Assembly: GCF_017811815.1 (NCBI RefSeq) | Contig: NZ_JADKZI010000002.1 | Span: 186,001 to 250,000, forward strand | Source: Flavonifractor sp. AGMB03687 | Lineage (GTDB): Bacteria; Bacillota; Clostridia; Oscillospirales; Oscillospiraceae | Length of the DNA stretch: 64,000 nt | Reading direction: 5' to 3' | Shown: positions 49,728 to 58,262 of the stretch, one piece after another | Position numbering within the stretch: the first letter of the stretch is position 1 | Layout: every line of letters starts with the position of its first letter | Made by a program: the position numbers and the translations under genes | Notes under the pieces: generated by a model | What the model saw: the letters and a program-made list of their open reading frames with translations, nothing else | Database searches by the model: none | Told to the model about the DNA's origin: nothing

Positions 49728-50575
49728 TGGCGGAGCATTGGAAAGGGGCCCCGGTGGCCCAGGCCCTGACGGAGCGGCTGATCGTCAAGGCCAACCAGCT
49801 GAAGGTACAGGGCATCGTCCCCACCCTGGCCATTGTGAGGGTGGGGGAGCGGCCCGAGGACCTGTCCTATGAGCGGGGCGCTCTGAAGCGGTGTGAGAAG
49901 GTGGGTATCCGTGTTAAGCAGTTTACCTTAACAAAGGAAGCCAGCCATGGAGACCTGATGGAGGTCATCCAGCAGATCAATGTCGACCGGGAGATCCACG
50001 GCTGCCTGCTCTTCCGACCCCTGCCCGCCCACATGGACGAGGATGCCATCTGTGCTGCCCTGGACCCGGCCAAGGATGTGGACGGTATTACCGCCGGTTC
50101 CCTGGCATCGGTGTTCACCGGCAGCGGCGCAGGCTATCCGCCCTGTACGGCCCAGGCCTGCATGGAGATTTTAGAGCACTACGGCTGCGACCTCACCGGC
50201 AAGCGGGCGGTGGTGGTGGGCCGCAGCCTGGTGGTGGGGCGGCCGCTGGCCATGCTGCTGCTGCGGAAGAACGCCACTGTCACCGTGTGCCACACCCGTA
50301 CCGCCGACCTGCCCGCCGAGTGCCGCCGGGCGGAGGTGCTCATTGCCGCCGCCGGTGTGGCCAACATGATTGGCCGGGACCACCTGACCCCCGGCCAGCT
50401 GGTGCTGGACGTGGGCATCAATGTGGACCAGGACGGCAATCTGGTGGGCGACGTGGACTTTACCGCCGCCGACGAGATCGCCGGAGCAGTGACCCCGGTC
50501 CCCGGCGGAGTAGGAGCCGTGACCACCTCGGTGCTGGCGGCCCATGTGCTTCAGGCTGCGGAACAGATCGGTTAA
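49727..50575 (+). CDS. folD: Methylene-THF dehydrogenase (FolD), probable loss of cyclohydrolase lysine, 282 aa
   Basis: The family marks are present: LAIVRVGERPEDLSYERGALKRC, PLPAHMDEDAI, KDVDGITAGSLA, RSLVVGRPLAMLLL and PVPGGVGAVTTSVLA. Standard FolD has Y-x3-K at the active site (Y50/K54 in E. coli). Here Y48 is kept, but the Lys position is Ala52, with a Lys two residues later. This implies a dehydrogenase with weak or no cyclohydrolase activity. It overlaps fchA by one base. Confidence 0.93.
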   Translation: MAEHWKGAPVAQALTERLIVKANQLKVQGIVPTLAIVRVGERPEDLSYERGALKRCEKVGIRVKQFTLTKEASHGDLMEVIQQINVDREIHGCLLFRPLPAHMDEDAICAALDPAKDVDGITAGSLASVFTGSGAGYPPCTAQACMEILEHYGCDLTGKRAVVVGRSLVVGRPLAMLLLRKNATVTVCHTRTADLPAECRRAEVLIAAAGVANMIGRDHLTPGQLVLDVGINVDQDGNLVGDVDFTAADEIAGAVTPVPGGVGAVTTSVLAAHVLQAAEQIG

Positions 50576-50583
50576 AGAACAGA

Positions 50584-50614
50584 AAAAAGGCGCTGCCAGC
50601 GGCAGCGCCTTTTT
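50584..50614. terminator. Bidirectional terminator after folD
   Basis: A 14-bp stem (AAAAAGGCGCTGCC at 50584-50597 with its complement at 50601-50614) has a 3-base loop and T runs on both strands. It ends the fhs cluster and the convergent minus-strand gene at 50624. Confidence 0.92.
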
Positions 50615-50623
50615 CATATCAAC

Positions 50624-51568
50624 TTACATGGTGCCCATGAGGAAGGATGCTACGTGCTCCATGGCCTCGTTAGCCTTCTTCATGGGGAAGGTCTGGAAGA
50701 CATGCCACATCTTGTCCCACACCTCCAGCTTGCAGGGCACCGAGGCCTTGAGCATCCGGTTGCGCAGGCGCACCGAGTCGGAGAGCAGCAGCTCGTTGGT
50801 GCCCGCCTGGATCAGGGTGGGGGGGAAGCCGGTGAGGTCGGCAAAGAGAGGGGACAGGCAGGGATCGGACAGGTCCTGTCCCCGAGCGTAGGCGTCCCGG
50901 GTGGCGTAGATATAGTTGAGAGTGAGCACCGGGTCGATGGCCTCCCGCTCCTGGTAGGAGCGACCACTGGCCGTCATGTCGGTCCAAGGGGAGAAGAGAA
51001 GCAGGTTCCGGGGCAGCAGCCGCCCGGCCTCCTTCAGCTTGTGGGTGAGCACCAGGGCCAGATTGCCCCCGGCGGAGTCGCCGGCCACCACCACGTCCCG
51101 GGCGCCCAGGCCCAGATGCATCAAATGATCCCAGGCCCGCAGGGCATCCTCCACCGCAGCGGGGTAGGGGGACTCAGGGGCCAGGCGATATTCAAAGCTC
51201 ATGACCTGCAGTCCGGTGACCATGGCCAGCTTGGACCCCAGGATGCGGGAGTAGCCCAGGGTGCCGCTGGTGTAGCCGCCGCCGTGGCAGTAGAGGATGG
51301 CCTTCCGGTGGTCGTACCCACGCTGAGGCCGAATCCAGGCGCAGTCCATCCCGTCCAGAGAGAAGGTCTCCCAGCTCATACCGCTCATGGGGGCCACCAG
51401 CCGCCCCAGCAGCTCCTGATTCTTCCGCTGCTTCTCCAGGTCCTCCACGTTCATGACCTCGGGAGTGGCGGCGCTGTGGATGGCCTTCAGTGCCCGCATA
51501 AAGGGGGCCAGGCGCTGTTTTTCCGCCCGCTGTCCGGCCAGTTCCTCTCGTCTGCTGTGATGTTTCAT
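50624..51568 (-). CDS. Alpha/beta hydrolase, HSL/acetyl-esterase family, 314 aa
   Basis: The HSL pattern is complete: the oxyanion motif YCHGGGYTSGT, nucleophile elbow VAGDSAGGNLAL, and the later Asp and His in the VWDKMWHVFQTF region. It should hydrolyse short-chain esters or lipids. An N-terminal helical cap is present. It is transcribed divergently from the acyltransferase-DUF6320 pair at 51711-53723 with 142 bases between the starts, which suggests shared control. Confidence 0.88.
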   Translation of the reverse strand: MKHHSRREELAGQRAEKQRLAPFMRALKAIHSAATPEVMNVEDLEKQRKNQELLGRLVAPMSGMSWETFSLDGMDCAWIRPQRGYDHRKAILYCHGGGYTSGTLGYSRILGSKLAMVTGLQVMSFEYRLAPESPYPAAVEDALRAWDHLMHLGLGARDVVVAGDSAGGNLALVLTHKLKEAGRLLPRNLLLFSPWTDMTASGRSYQEREAIDPVLTLNYIYATRDAYARGQDLSDPCLSPLFADLTGFPPTLIQAGTNELLLSDSVRLRNRMLKASVPCKLEVWDKMWHVFQTFPMKKANEAMEHVASFLMGTM

Positions 51569-51601
51569 GGGGCCACTCCTTTTTTGAGGTATATTGGCCC
51601 C

Positions 51602-51685
51602 ATTATAGCATAGCCAGGAGAAAAAGAAAAGCAGAGTTGCGGATTCCCTCTTTCTCTTGTGGGCGACAGCGGAATGTGGTATCCT
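51602..51685. promoter_or_regulatory. Divergent promoters between hydrolase and acyltransferase
   Basis: The plus-strand promoter is TTGTGG (51657-51662), 17 bases, then TATCCT (51680-51685). On the minus strand a consensus TATAAT lies at 51607-51602 with only a weak -35. The two start regions are about 70 bases apart. Confidence 0.6.
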
Positions 51686-51710
51686 TTTTTACAGGAAAGG
51701 GGGGAGCGCC

Positions 51711-53003
51711 ATGGCCCAGAAACGGGAGAAGAAACATAAGGAATGGTACCGTCTGGACAATGCAGCCGTGGTGTATGCCGCCATCCAGAAGGAAAACTAC
51801 TCGGCGGTATATCGCTTTTCCGCCGTGATGGACCAGCCGGTGGACCCGGAGGCCCTCCAGCGGGCGGTGGACAAAACCATGCCCCGGTTCCCGGGCTTCC
51901 GGGTGCGCATCAAGCAGGGCTTGTTCTGGTACTATTCGGAGTTCAACGATGCCCCTGGTCCCTTTGTGAAGAAGGACATCGCCAACCCCTGCCAGCCGGT
52001 GCGCTTCGATCAGGACGACGGCTGGCTTGTGCGCTTTTATTACTATGACCGGCGGATCTCCATGGAGGTCTTCCACGCCATCAGCGACGGCGGCGGCGCG
52101 GTCTATCTGCTGCGTACCCTGCTGGCGGTCTACCTGCGGGAGCTGGGCTACCAGATTCCCAATACCTGCGGTGTGCTGGATGTGGACCAGCCCCCCAAGC
52201 CGGGAGAGCTGGAGGACGCCTACGCCCGGTATGCGACGGTCAAGGCACGGCGCTTTACAACTTTGAAGAAGGCCTATCAGAACAAGGGTACGGCGGAGCC
52301 CTTCTATACGCTGAATGTGACTATGGGCTTCTGCTCGGTGCTGCAGCTGAAGGAGAGGGCCAAGGAGCACGGGGCCTCCATCACCGAATATCTGACGGCG
52401 GTGCTGCTGAAGGTACTGATCGACAAGCAGCACCGGGAGCGGCCCAAGAAGGAACTGCCGGTGGCCCTGGCCATCCCCATCAATCTGCGCTCCTGGTTCC
52501 CCAGCGAGAGCCTGCGCAATTTCATTCTTACGGTGCGGCCCAGCATCGACCCAAGTCTGGGGGAGTACACCTTTGACGAGATCATCAGTCAGGTCCACCA
52601 CTATCTGCGCCTGAACATCAACCGGCAGCAGATGCAGGCGGAGCTGGCGGGCAACGTGAAATTTGCCCGCAACAAGCTGATTCAGGTTTTTCCGGTGGTT
52701 TTGAAAAACCCCCTGGTGGCCTTCGGCTACTGGATGGCGGGCGTGCGGCCCTTCTCCGGAACCTATACCAATCCAGGCCCCTTCCAGGTGCCGGAGGAGA
52801 TGCGCCCCCATATCCAGCGGATGGAGGTCATCCTGGGCCAGGCCACCATGCCCCGGGTCCACTGCGCCTCCATCAGCTATGGGGATTTGATGGAGATCAC
52901 CTTTGCCGGGACCCAGAAGGAATCGGATACCGAGCGGGAGTTTTTCCGCTTTCTGGTGCGGGACGGCATCCACGTAAAAGTGGAGAGCAACCGCGCCCAG
53001 TAA
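51711..53003 (+). CDS. Condensation-like acyltransferase (alcohol acetyltransferase-type), 430 aa
   Basis: The family motif HxxxDG appears as EVFHAISDGGGAVYLL (the His-Ala-Ile-Ser-Asp core). The second half carries the CAT-like fold with ALAIPINLRSWFPSESLRNF and VGFGY-type strands, as in NRPS condensation domains and AATase proteins. It would transfer an acyl group to an alcohol or amine. The acceptor is unknown. The start at 51711 follows AGGAAAGGGGGG. It is followed at 15 bases by the DUF6320 gene. Confidence 0.82.
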   Translation: MAQKREKKHKEWYRLDNAAVVYAAIQKENYSAVYRFSAVMDQPVDPEALQRAVDKTMPRFPGFRVRIKQGLFWYYSEFNDAPGPFVKKDIANPCQPVRFDQDDGWLVRFYYYDRRISMEVFHAISDGGGAVYLLRTLLAVYLRELGYQIPNTCGVLDVDQPPKPGELEDAYARYATVKARRFTTLKKAYQNKGTAEPFYTLNVTMGFCSVLQLKERAKEHGASITEYLTAVLLKVLIDKQHRERPKKELPVALAIPINLRSWFPSESLRNFILTVRPSIDPSLGEYTFDEIISQVHHYLRLNINRQQMQAELAGNVKFARNKLIQVFPVVLKNPLVAFGYWMAGVRPFSGTYTNPGPFQVPEEMRPHIQRMEVILGQATMPRVHCASISYGDLMEITFAGTQKESDTEREFFRFLVRDGIHVKVESNRAQ

Positions 53004-53018
53004 GGAGGGAACGCTGCA

Positions 53019-53723
53019 ATGTCATATTGTGTTCACTGCGGAGTGGAGCTGGATGCCACCGCCGCATTTTGCCCCCTGTGCCATACCAAGGTGATGGACC
53101 CGGGACGGCCGGTCGACACCGAGTCTCCCAAGCCCTTTCCCACCGAGCGGGGAGAGGTGCCCCCCATCCCCAAGGGGGCTGTGGCGGCGGTGATCACCGC
53201 CATGCTGGCCTGTGTGGCAGTGGGCTGCGGTCTGCTGAACCTCTTTCTCAAGCCGGGACGGGCCTGGTCCCTCTATGTCATCGGAGCCACCATCATGCTG
53301 TGGCTGTGGATCGTGCTCCCCCTGCTGTTCCGGAAAATCCCGCTGCTGCTGCGCAGCGTCATCAACGTGGCGGCGGTGGTCCTGTACGTCTACCTCATGT
53401 CGGTGGAGCTCAACGGCTGGAATTGGTACATCGGACTGGCGGTACCCATTATCCTGTGGGGCGGAGCTCTGTGGCTGCTGCTGGCCCTGATGCTGCGGGT
53501 GTACCGCCGCTCGGTGATCAGCGCCGCCGCCATTATCATCGGCAGTCTGGGCGTGTTCCTGGTGGGGGTAGAGTTTTTCATCGACCGATGGCTCACCGGT
53601 AAGGTGGACCTGTCCTGGTCCCTGGTGGTGCTCACCATCTGCGTGTGTACCGTCATTCCTCTGGTGGTCATCCGGCATATCCCGGCCTTCCGGGAGGAGG
53701 TACGCCGCCGGTTCCACACCTGA
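53019..53723 (+). CDS. Zinc-ribbon membrane protein, DUF6320-like, 234 aa
   Basis: The N-terminus is a zinc ribbon: MSYCVHCGVELDATAAFCPLCHTKV, with C4, C7, C18 and C21. Six or so membrane segments follow (from about 50 to 225). It lies in the same operon as the acyltransferase, and diverges from the hydrolase. I recall this trio being conserved in clostridia. Its role is unknown; a lipid or export partner is possible. Confidence 0.75.
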   Translation: MSYCVHCGVELDATAAFCPLCHTKVMDPGRPVDTESPKPFPTERGEVPPIPKGAVAAVITAMLACVAVGCGLLNLFLKPGRAWSLYVIGATIMLWLWIVLPLLFRKIPLLLRSVINVAAVVLYVYLMSVELNGWNWYIGLAVPIILWGGALWLLLALMLRVYRRSVISAAAIIIGSLGVFLVGVEFFIDRWLTGKVDLSWSLVVLTICVCTVIPLVVIRHIPAFREEVRRRFHT

Positions 53724-53734
53724 AACGGCTCTGT

Positions 53735-53764
53735 AAGGGCGGCGCTTATGCGCCGCCCTTTTCT
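53735..53764 (+). terminator. Terminator after DUF6320 gene
   Basis: A 9-bp GC stem (GGGCGGCGC at 53737-53745 with GCGCCGCCC at 53750-53758), a TTAT loop and a TTTTCTTCT tail form a strong terminator. Confidence 0.9.
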
Positions 53765-53813
53765 TCTGCTTCCCAACGGCGGCGCATACAATGGCAGAAA
53801 GGGGGGAGAGCAT

Positions 53814-54356
53814 ATGGAGGGGCGGTTTCCGCTGGCGGAGGGACGGGGCTGGCTTGCCGTCCGGGAGGAGAAGGGACGGGTCAAGTGTACGGCTCAGCTG
53901 CCCAACGACGGCAAGGGACTGTACAAGTGCTGGCTCACCGGCTCCGGCGGGATGGCTCTGCTGGGCACCTTTGTGCCCCAGGGGAATGGACTTGGATTGG
54001 AGCGCACTCTGTCTGTGGATGAACTGAAACGGCAGGGGGCCTGGCCGCCGGAAGGGGGGCAGGCGGTGCTGGCCTTCTCCTTCGGAAGAGAGCAACCGCC
54101 GCCCCGGGGATGGATGCGGGAGAACGCACCCGGCCAGTTGCTGGGGGAGCCTCTGCTGGCCCAGGCTGCCGGAGGGCCTGCCCTGCTGCGGCGGGAGGCG
54201 GAGGGATTCTCCCTGGCCTACCCCTACCGGCCCGACCGGCCCTTCCCGCTGACGCCTCTGTTCTGCTTTGCCCGGCTGGAGGAGCTGGAGGGAAGGCCCT
54301 ATCTGCGCTTTCCTTTCAAGCCCGGCGGGTGTCCCCGGCTGGAAGATCAGTTGTAA
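53814..54356 (+). CDS. Hypothetical protein, 180 aa
   Basis: The start at 53814 is chosen for GGGGGGAGAG seven bases upstream. The first half is beta-rich (GWLAVREEKGRVKCTAQLPND, YKCWLTGSGGMALLGTFVP), while the second half is proline/glycine-rich (FGREQPPPRGWMREN, ending in PYLRFPFKPGGC). No membrane or signal sequence. The stop overlaps the -35 box of the mrnC promoter. I do not recognise the family; a small beta domain of an Oscillospiraceae-specific type is possible. Confidence 0.65.
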   Translation: MEGRFPLAEGRGWLAVREEKGRVKCTAQLPNDGKGLYKCWLTGSGGMALLGTFVPQGNGLGLERTLSVDELKRQGAWPPEGGQAVLAFSFGREQPPPRGWMRENAPGQLLGEPLLAQAAGGPALLRREAEGFSLAYPYRPDRPFPLTPLFCFARLEELEGRPYLRFPFKPGGCPRLEDQL

Positions 54357-54379
54357 TTTCCCTTTATTTGCGGTATACT
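54351..54379 (+). promoter_or_regulatory. Promoter of mrnC-rqcH
   Basis: TTGTAA (54351-54356), a 17-base spacer and TATACT (54374-54379) make a good promoter. Its -35 overlaps the stop codon of the preceding gene. It likely drives mrnC, rqcH and possibly the response regulator downstream. Confidence 0.75.
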
Positions 54380-54417
54380 GGCACAATGAAATCCCATATA
54401 CAAATGAGGAATGGACT

Positions 54418-54831
54418 ATGACCGACTATTTTCATCTGAATGCGGAACCGGAACTGATCCGGGGGATCAGCAGCCTGGGCCTGGCCCATCTGGGGGACGG
54501 CGTCTTTGAGCTGATGGTGCGCTCCTGGCTGTGTCTCCACGGCAAGGCCACCTCCAAGGGCCTCCACCGGGCCACCGTCCGCTATGTGGCTGCCCCCGCT
54601 CAGGCCAGGGCGGTGGAGAAGATCCTCCCCCTGCTGGAGGAGGAGGAGCACGACGTGTTCCGCCGGGGCCGCAACACCAGCCCCCACAGCGTGCCCCAGA
54701 ACGCCAGCCGGGCGGACTATCAGGCCGCCACCGGCCTGGAGGCCCTGTTCGGCTGGCTGTGGCTCCAGGGCCGCACCGATCGGCTCAATGAACTGTTTGC
54801 CGTGATGATGGAGGAAGAGGAATGCCGTTAG
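54418..54831 (+). CDS. mrnC: Mini-ribonuclease III, 137 aa
   Basis: The RNase III catalytic core lacks a double-stranded RNA-binding domain. LAHLGDGVFELMVRSWL carries the first acidic motif (the D in LGD), and TGLEALFGWLWLQGRTDRLNEL carries the second. KATSKGLHRATVRYVAAPAQA is typical of the family. It processes 23S rRNA precursor in Bacillus. It starts at 54418 after GAGGAATGG and overlaps rqcH by ten bases. Confidence 0.93.
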   Translation: MTDYFHLNAEPELIRGISSLGLAHLGDGVFELMVRSWLCLHGKATSKGLHRATVRYVAAPAQARAVEKILPLLEEEEHDVFRRGRNTSPHSVPQNASRADYQAATGLEALFGWLWLQGRTDRLNELFAVMMEEEECR

Positions 54832-56546
54832 ACGCACTGTGCCTGACCGCCGTGGCGGAGGAGCTCCGCCGGTCCGTGGTGGGGGGTAAGATCGACAAGA
54901 TCTACCAGCCCACCCGGGATGAGATCGTGCTCTTCCTCCGGGGCCAGGGAGAGAATCTGAAGCTGCTGCTCTCTGCCAATCCCGGCCACCCCCGGGCTCA
55001 CCTCACCACCCTGAATCGGGAGAACCCGGACAAGCCCCCCATGTTCTGTATGCTGCTGCGCAAGCACCTGCTGGGCGGCCGCATCCTGGAGCTGAACCAG
55101 CCCCCGCTGGAGCGTATCCTGGACTTCAAGCTGGAGACCATCGACGAGCTGGGGGACCGGGTGGAGCGCCGCCTGGTGCTGGAGGCCATGGGCCGCTCCG
55201 CCAACCTGATCCTGCTGGACGGGGAGGGGCGCATCATCGACTGCATCCGCCGCATCGACGGAGATCTGTCCCGGGGACAGCGGCAGGTGCTGCCCGGTTT
55301 GTTCTACCGTCCTCCTGCTGCTCCTGACAAGCTAAATACCTTTACGCTGGATGAGGACGAGCTGAAGACTGCCCTGGACAACCCTATGAACAAAGAGCCG
55401 GAAAAGCTGCTAATGGACACCTTTACTGGCTTTTCGCCCCTGATTGCCCGGGAAATGGTCTTCCGGGCCGGTGGAGAGGAGGGCCTGGTCCGGGAGCTGC
55501 TCAAGCTGCAAAACACTGTACAGCAAAATAACGTTACAGCTTATCTGCTGGCCCGGGAGGGTAAGCCGGTGGATTTCTCCTTCCTGCCCATCCTTCAGTA
55601 TGGCCCGGAGACCGAGAGCGTCCGTCAGGACAGCTTTTCCGCCCTGCTGGACGGCTTCTATGAGCGCCGGGAGGCGGCGGAGCGGGTCAAGCAGCGGGGC
55701 CAGGATCTGGTGAAGGCGGTGACCAATGCCCGGGACCGCACCGCCCGTAAGCTGGCTAACCAGGAGAAGGAATTGAACGCCACCTTTGACCGGGAGAAGC
55801 TGCGGGAGCAGGGGGACATCATCACCTCCAATCTCCATCGGATGGAGAAGGGAATGGCGGTGCTCCACGCCCAGAACTTCTATGACCCGGATTACGGTGA
55901 GATCGACATCAAGCTGGATCCCCTGCTCACCCCCCAGCAGAATGCCGCCAAATATTATAAGGACTACAACAAGGCCAAGAAGGCGGAGGAGATGCTCACC
56001 ATCCAGATCGAGAAGGGTGAGAAGGAGCTGGAGTATCTGAACAGCGTGCTGGAGAACATCCACCTTGCCGAAGGTGAACGGGATTTGGGCGAGATCCGGC
56101 AGGAGCTCACCGACACCGGCTATCTCCGCCGTGCCAAGACCGCTGCCAAGCGGGAGAAGCGGGTGACGGGCAAACCCATGGAGTTCCGCTCCACCACCGG
56201 CCTGCGCATCACTGTGGGCAAGAACAATAGCCAGAACGATCAGCTCACCACCAAGCTGGCCTACAAGAGCGACATCTGGCTCCACACTCAGAAGATTCAC
56301 GGCTCCCACGTGATCCTGTGGCTGGAGGGGGGAGAGGCCGACGCCCAGAGCCTCACTGAGGCGGCCATTCTGGCGGCCACCTTCTCCCAGGCGGGAGACA
56401 GCACCCGGGTGCCGGTGGACTACACCCCGGTGAAATATGTGAAGAAGCCCGCCGGAGCCCGGCCGGGCATGGTGGTGTATACCACCTATCAGACTGCCGT
56501 GGTGGACCCGGACCACGAGCTGGCCAAGCGCCTGCGGGTCAAATAA
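54822..56546 (+). CDS. rqcH: RqcH / NFACT ribosome quality control protein, 574 aa
   Basis: The order is NFACT-N (LDALCLTAVAEELRRSVVGGKIDKIYQPTRDEI), a coiled coil middle (about 270-420), and NFACT-R with FRSTTGLRITVGKNNSQND and KSDIWLHTQKIHGSHVIL. It recruits tRNA-Ala to add alanine tails to stalled nascent chains in Bacillus. The DR pair of RqcH aligns with E97-R98 (in PPLERIL), a conservative change. Length is normal. Confidence 0.92.
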   Translation: MPLDALCLTAVAEELRRSVVGGKIDKIYQPTRDEIVLFLRGQGENLKLLLSANPGHPRAHLTTLNRENPDKPPMFCMLLRKHLLGGRILELNQPPLERILDFKLETIDELGDRVERRLVLEAMGRSANLILLDGEGRIIDCIRRIDGDLSRGQRQVLPGLFYRPPAAPDKLNTFTLDEDELKTALDNPMNKEPEKLLMDTFTGFSPLIAREMVFRAGGEEGLVRELLKLQNTVQQNNVTAYLLAREGKPVDFSFLPILQYGPETESVRQDSFSALLDGFYERREAAERVKQRGQDLVKAVTNARDRTARKLANQEKELNATFDREKLREQGDIITSNLHRMEKGMAVLHAQNFYDPDYGEIDIKLDPLLTPQQNAAKYYKDYNKAKKAEEMLTIQIEKGEKELEYLNSVLENIHLAEGERDLGEIRQELTDTGYLRRAKTAAKREKRVTGKPMEFRSTTGLRITVGKNNSQNDQLTTKLAYKSDIWLHTQKIHGSHVILWLEGGEADAQSLTEAAILAATFSQAGDSTRVPVDYTPVKYVKKPAGARPGMVVYTTYQTAVVDPDHELAKRLRVK

Positions 56547-56569
56547 CCGGGGACCAGGAGGAATCATAT

Positions 56570-57259
56570 ATGGATACCTGTCACATCCTGGTGGTGGAAG
56601 ACGACCAGGACATCAACAACCTGCTGTGCAAGATCTTGACCGGGGCGGGCTACGACTGCCGCCCCGCCTACTCGGGCAGTGAGGCCGCCCTGTGGGCGGA
56701 GCAGTACGACTATGACCTGGTGCTGCTGGACCTGATGCTCCCCGGCCTCACCGGGGAGGAGTTCATTGCCAAGCTCCGCCAGCGCAAGACCATGCCCATT
56801 ATCGTCCTCTCTGCCAAGGCAGGGCTGGAGGACCGGGTCAACGTGCTCAAGCTGGGAGCGGACGACTTCATCCCCAAGCCCTTTGATAATATGGAGGTGC
56901 TGGCCCGGGTGGAGGCCCAGCTGCGCCGGTACAAGCAGTTCGACCGGGGGACCGGCGGCGCGGTGCTCACCCACGGGGACCTGACTCTGGACAAGGAGGG
57001 GGTAACGGTGACTGCCGGCGGCAAGCCGGTAGCCGTCACCGCCCGGGAGTTCCGCATCCTGGCCCTGCTGATGGAGCACCCCAAGAAGGTGTTCACCCGG
57101 GAGAAGCTCTACCAGCAGGTGTGGGGCGGGGAATATATGGGGGACGACAACACGGTGAACGTCCACATCTCCAACCTGCGCTCCAAGCTGGCCAAGGCCA
57201 GCCCCACCGAGTACATCAAGACGGTGTGGGGCATCGGCTTCAAGCTGAGTGATCTTTAA
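56570..57259 (+). CDS. OmpR-family response regulator, 229 aa
   Basis: The receiver has acidic residues E10, D11 and D12, phosphoacceptor D54 (LVLLDLMLPG) and the conserved K in PKPFD. The winged-helix effector has TAREFRILALLMEHPKKVFTRE, NTVNVHISNLRSKL and VWGIGFKL. It probably pairs with the histidine kinase at 59842 to control the ABC transporter between them. GGAGG lies before the ATG at 56570. Confidence 0.93.
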   Translation: MDTCHILVVEDDQDINNLLCKILTGAGYDCRPAYSGSEAALWAEQYDYDLVLLDLMLPGLTGEEFIAKLRQRKTMPIIVLSAKAGLEDRVNVLKLGADDFIPKPFDNMEVLARVEAQLRRYKQFDRGTGGAVLTHGDLTLDKEGVTVTAGGKPVAVTAREFRILALLMEHPKKVFTREKLYQQVWGGEYMGDDNTVNVHISNLRSKLAKASPTEYIKTVWGIGFKLSDL

Positions 57260-57341
57260 ACATTCTTCACCTTTGCTTAAAGACGGATTATTGACTTGCC
57301 TGTATACTGGCATCACAAACCAAGAGAAAGGCTGATGCCCA

Positions 57342-58262
57342 ATGACAGATACCGTATTGGCCACCAAAGGCCTGACCAAACGATACGGCTCCCACCTGGC
57401 GGTAGACCGGGCGGAGCTGCAAGTGGAGAAGGGCCAGATCTACGGCCTGGTGGGCCGCAACGGCGCAGGCAAGACCACCATTATCCGCATGATCACCGGA
57501 CAGACCACGCCCACGGCGGGGGAGATCTCCCTCTTCGGGGCCACGGGAAAGGACCTGCTGAAGCTGCGGGCCCGGACCGGCGTCATGGTGGAGACCCCCA
57601 GCTTCTATCCCTACCTCACCGCCCGGCAGAACCTGGAGTACTACCGCATTCAGCGGGGCATCCCCGGCAAGGGGACCGTGGACCAGGTGCTGGAGGAGAC
57701 CGACCTGGCGGACACCGGGAAGAAGGTCTTTAAGAACTTCTCTCTGGGCATGAAGCAGCGGCTGGGTCTGGCCTTGGCCCTGATGAACCGGCCCGACTTC
57801 CTGCTGCTGGACGAGCCCATCAACGGCCTGGACCCGGAGGGCATCGTGGAGTTCCGTAACCTGCTGCTCAAGCTCAATCAGGAGCGGCAGACCACCATCC
57901 TCATCTCCAGCCACATCCTGCCCGAGCTGGCCAATCTGGCTACCTGCTACGGCTTCATCGACAAGGGCGTCATGCTGGAGCAGATCTCCGCCCGGGACCT
58001 TCAGGAGAAGTGCCGGGCCTGCATCGAGGTCCAGGTGGAGGACGCCGCTTCTGCCGCCCTGGTGCTGGAGCAGAAGCTGGGCACCCGGGACTACGAGGTG
58101 CTGCCCGGCAATATCCTGCGGCTGTACAGCTTCCTGGATCAGCCCCAGACGGTGTCCCGTGTGCTGGTGGAGGGGGGCGCGGCCCTGCTCTCCATCGAGA
58201 GCCGGGGAGCCAACCTGGAGGACTACTTCCTGTCCATGATCGGAGGTGTCCGCCATGCGTAA
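57342..58262 (+). CDS. ABC transporter ATP-binding protein, BcrA/LanF-like, 306 aa
   Basis: Walker A is GRNGAGKTT (about 38-46), the signature is FSLGMKQRLGLALAL, and Walker B is FLLLDEPINGLDP, followed by the switch SSHIL. Length and C-terminal domain (about 225-306) fit bacitracin/lantibiotic-type exporters. It serves the two permeases encoded downstream. The end overlaps the first permease gene by eight bases. Confidence 0.92.
   Translation: MTDTVLATKGLTKRYGSHLAVDRAELQVEKGQIYGLVGRNGAGKTTIIRMITGQTTPTAGEISLFGATGKDLLKLRARTGVMVETPSFYPYLTARQNLEYYRIQRGIPGKGTVDQVLEETDLADTGKKVFKNFSLGMKQRLGLALALMNRPDFLLLDEPINGLDPEGIVEFRNLLLKLNQERQTTILISSHILPELANLATCYGFIDKGVMLEQISARDLQEKCRACIEVQVEDAASAALVLEQKLGTRDYEVLPGNILRLYSFLDQPQTVSRVLVEGGAALLSIESRGANLEDYFLSMIGGVRHA

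Noticed and set aside
57260-57341. A separate promoter between the response regulator and the ABC ATPase
   Set aside because: A TATACT is present near 57301-57306, but no -35 lies at proper distance, so readthrough from upstream is equally likely.
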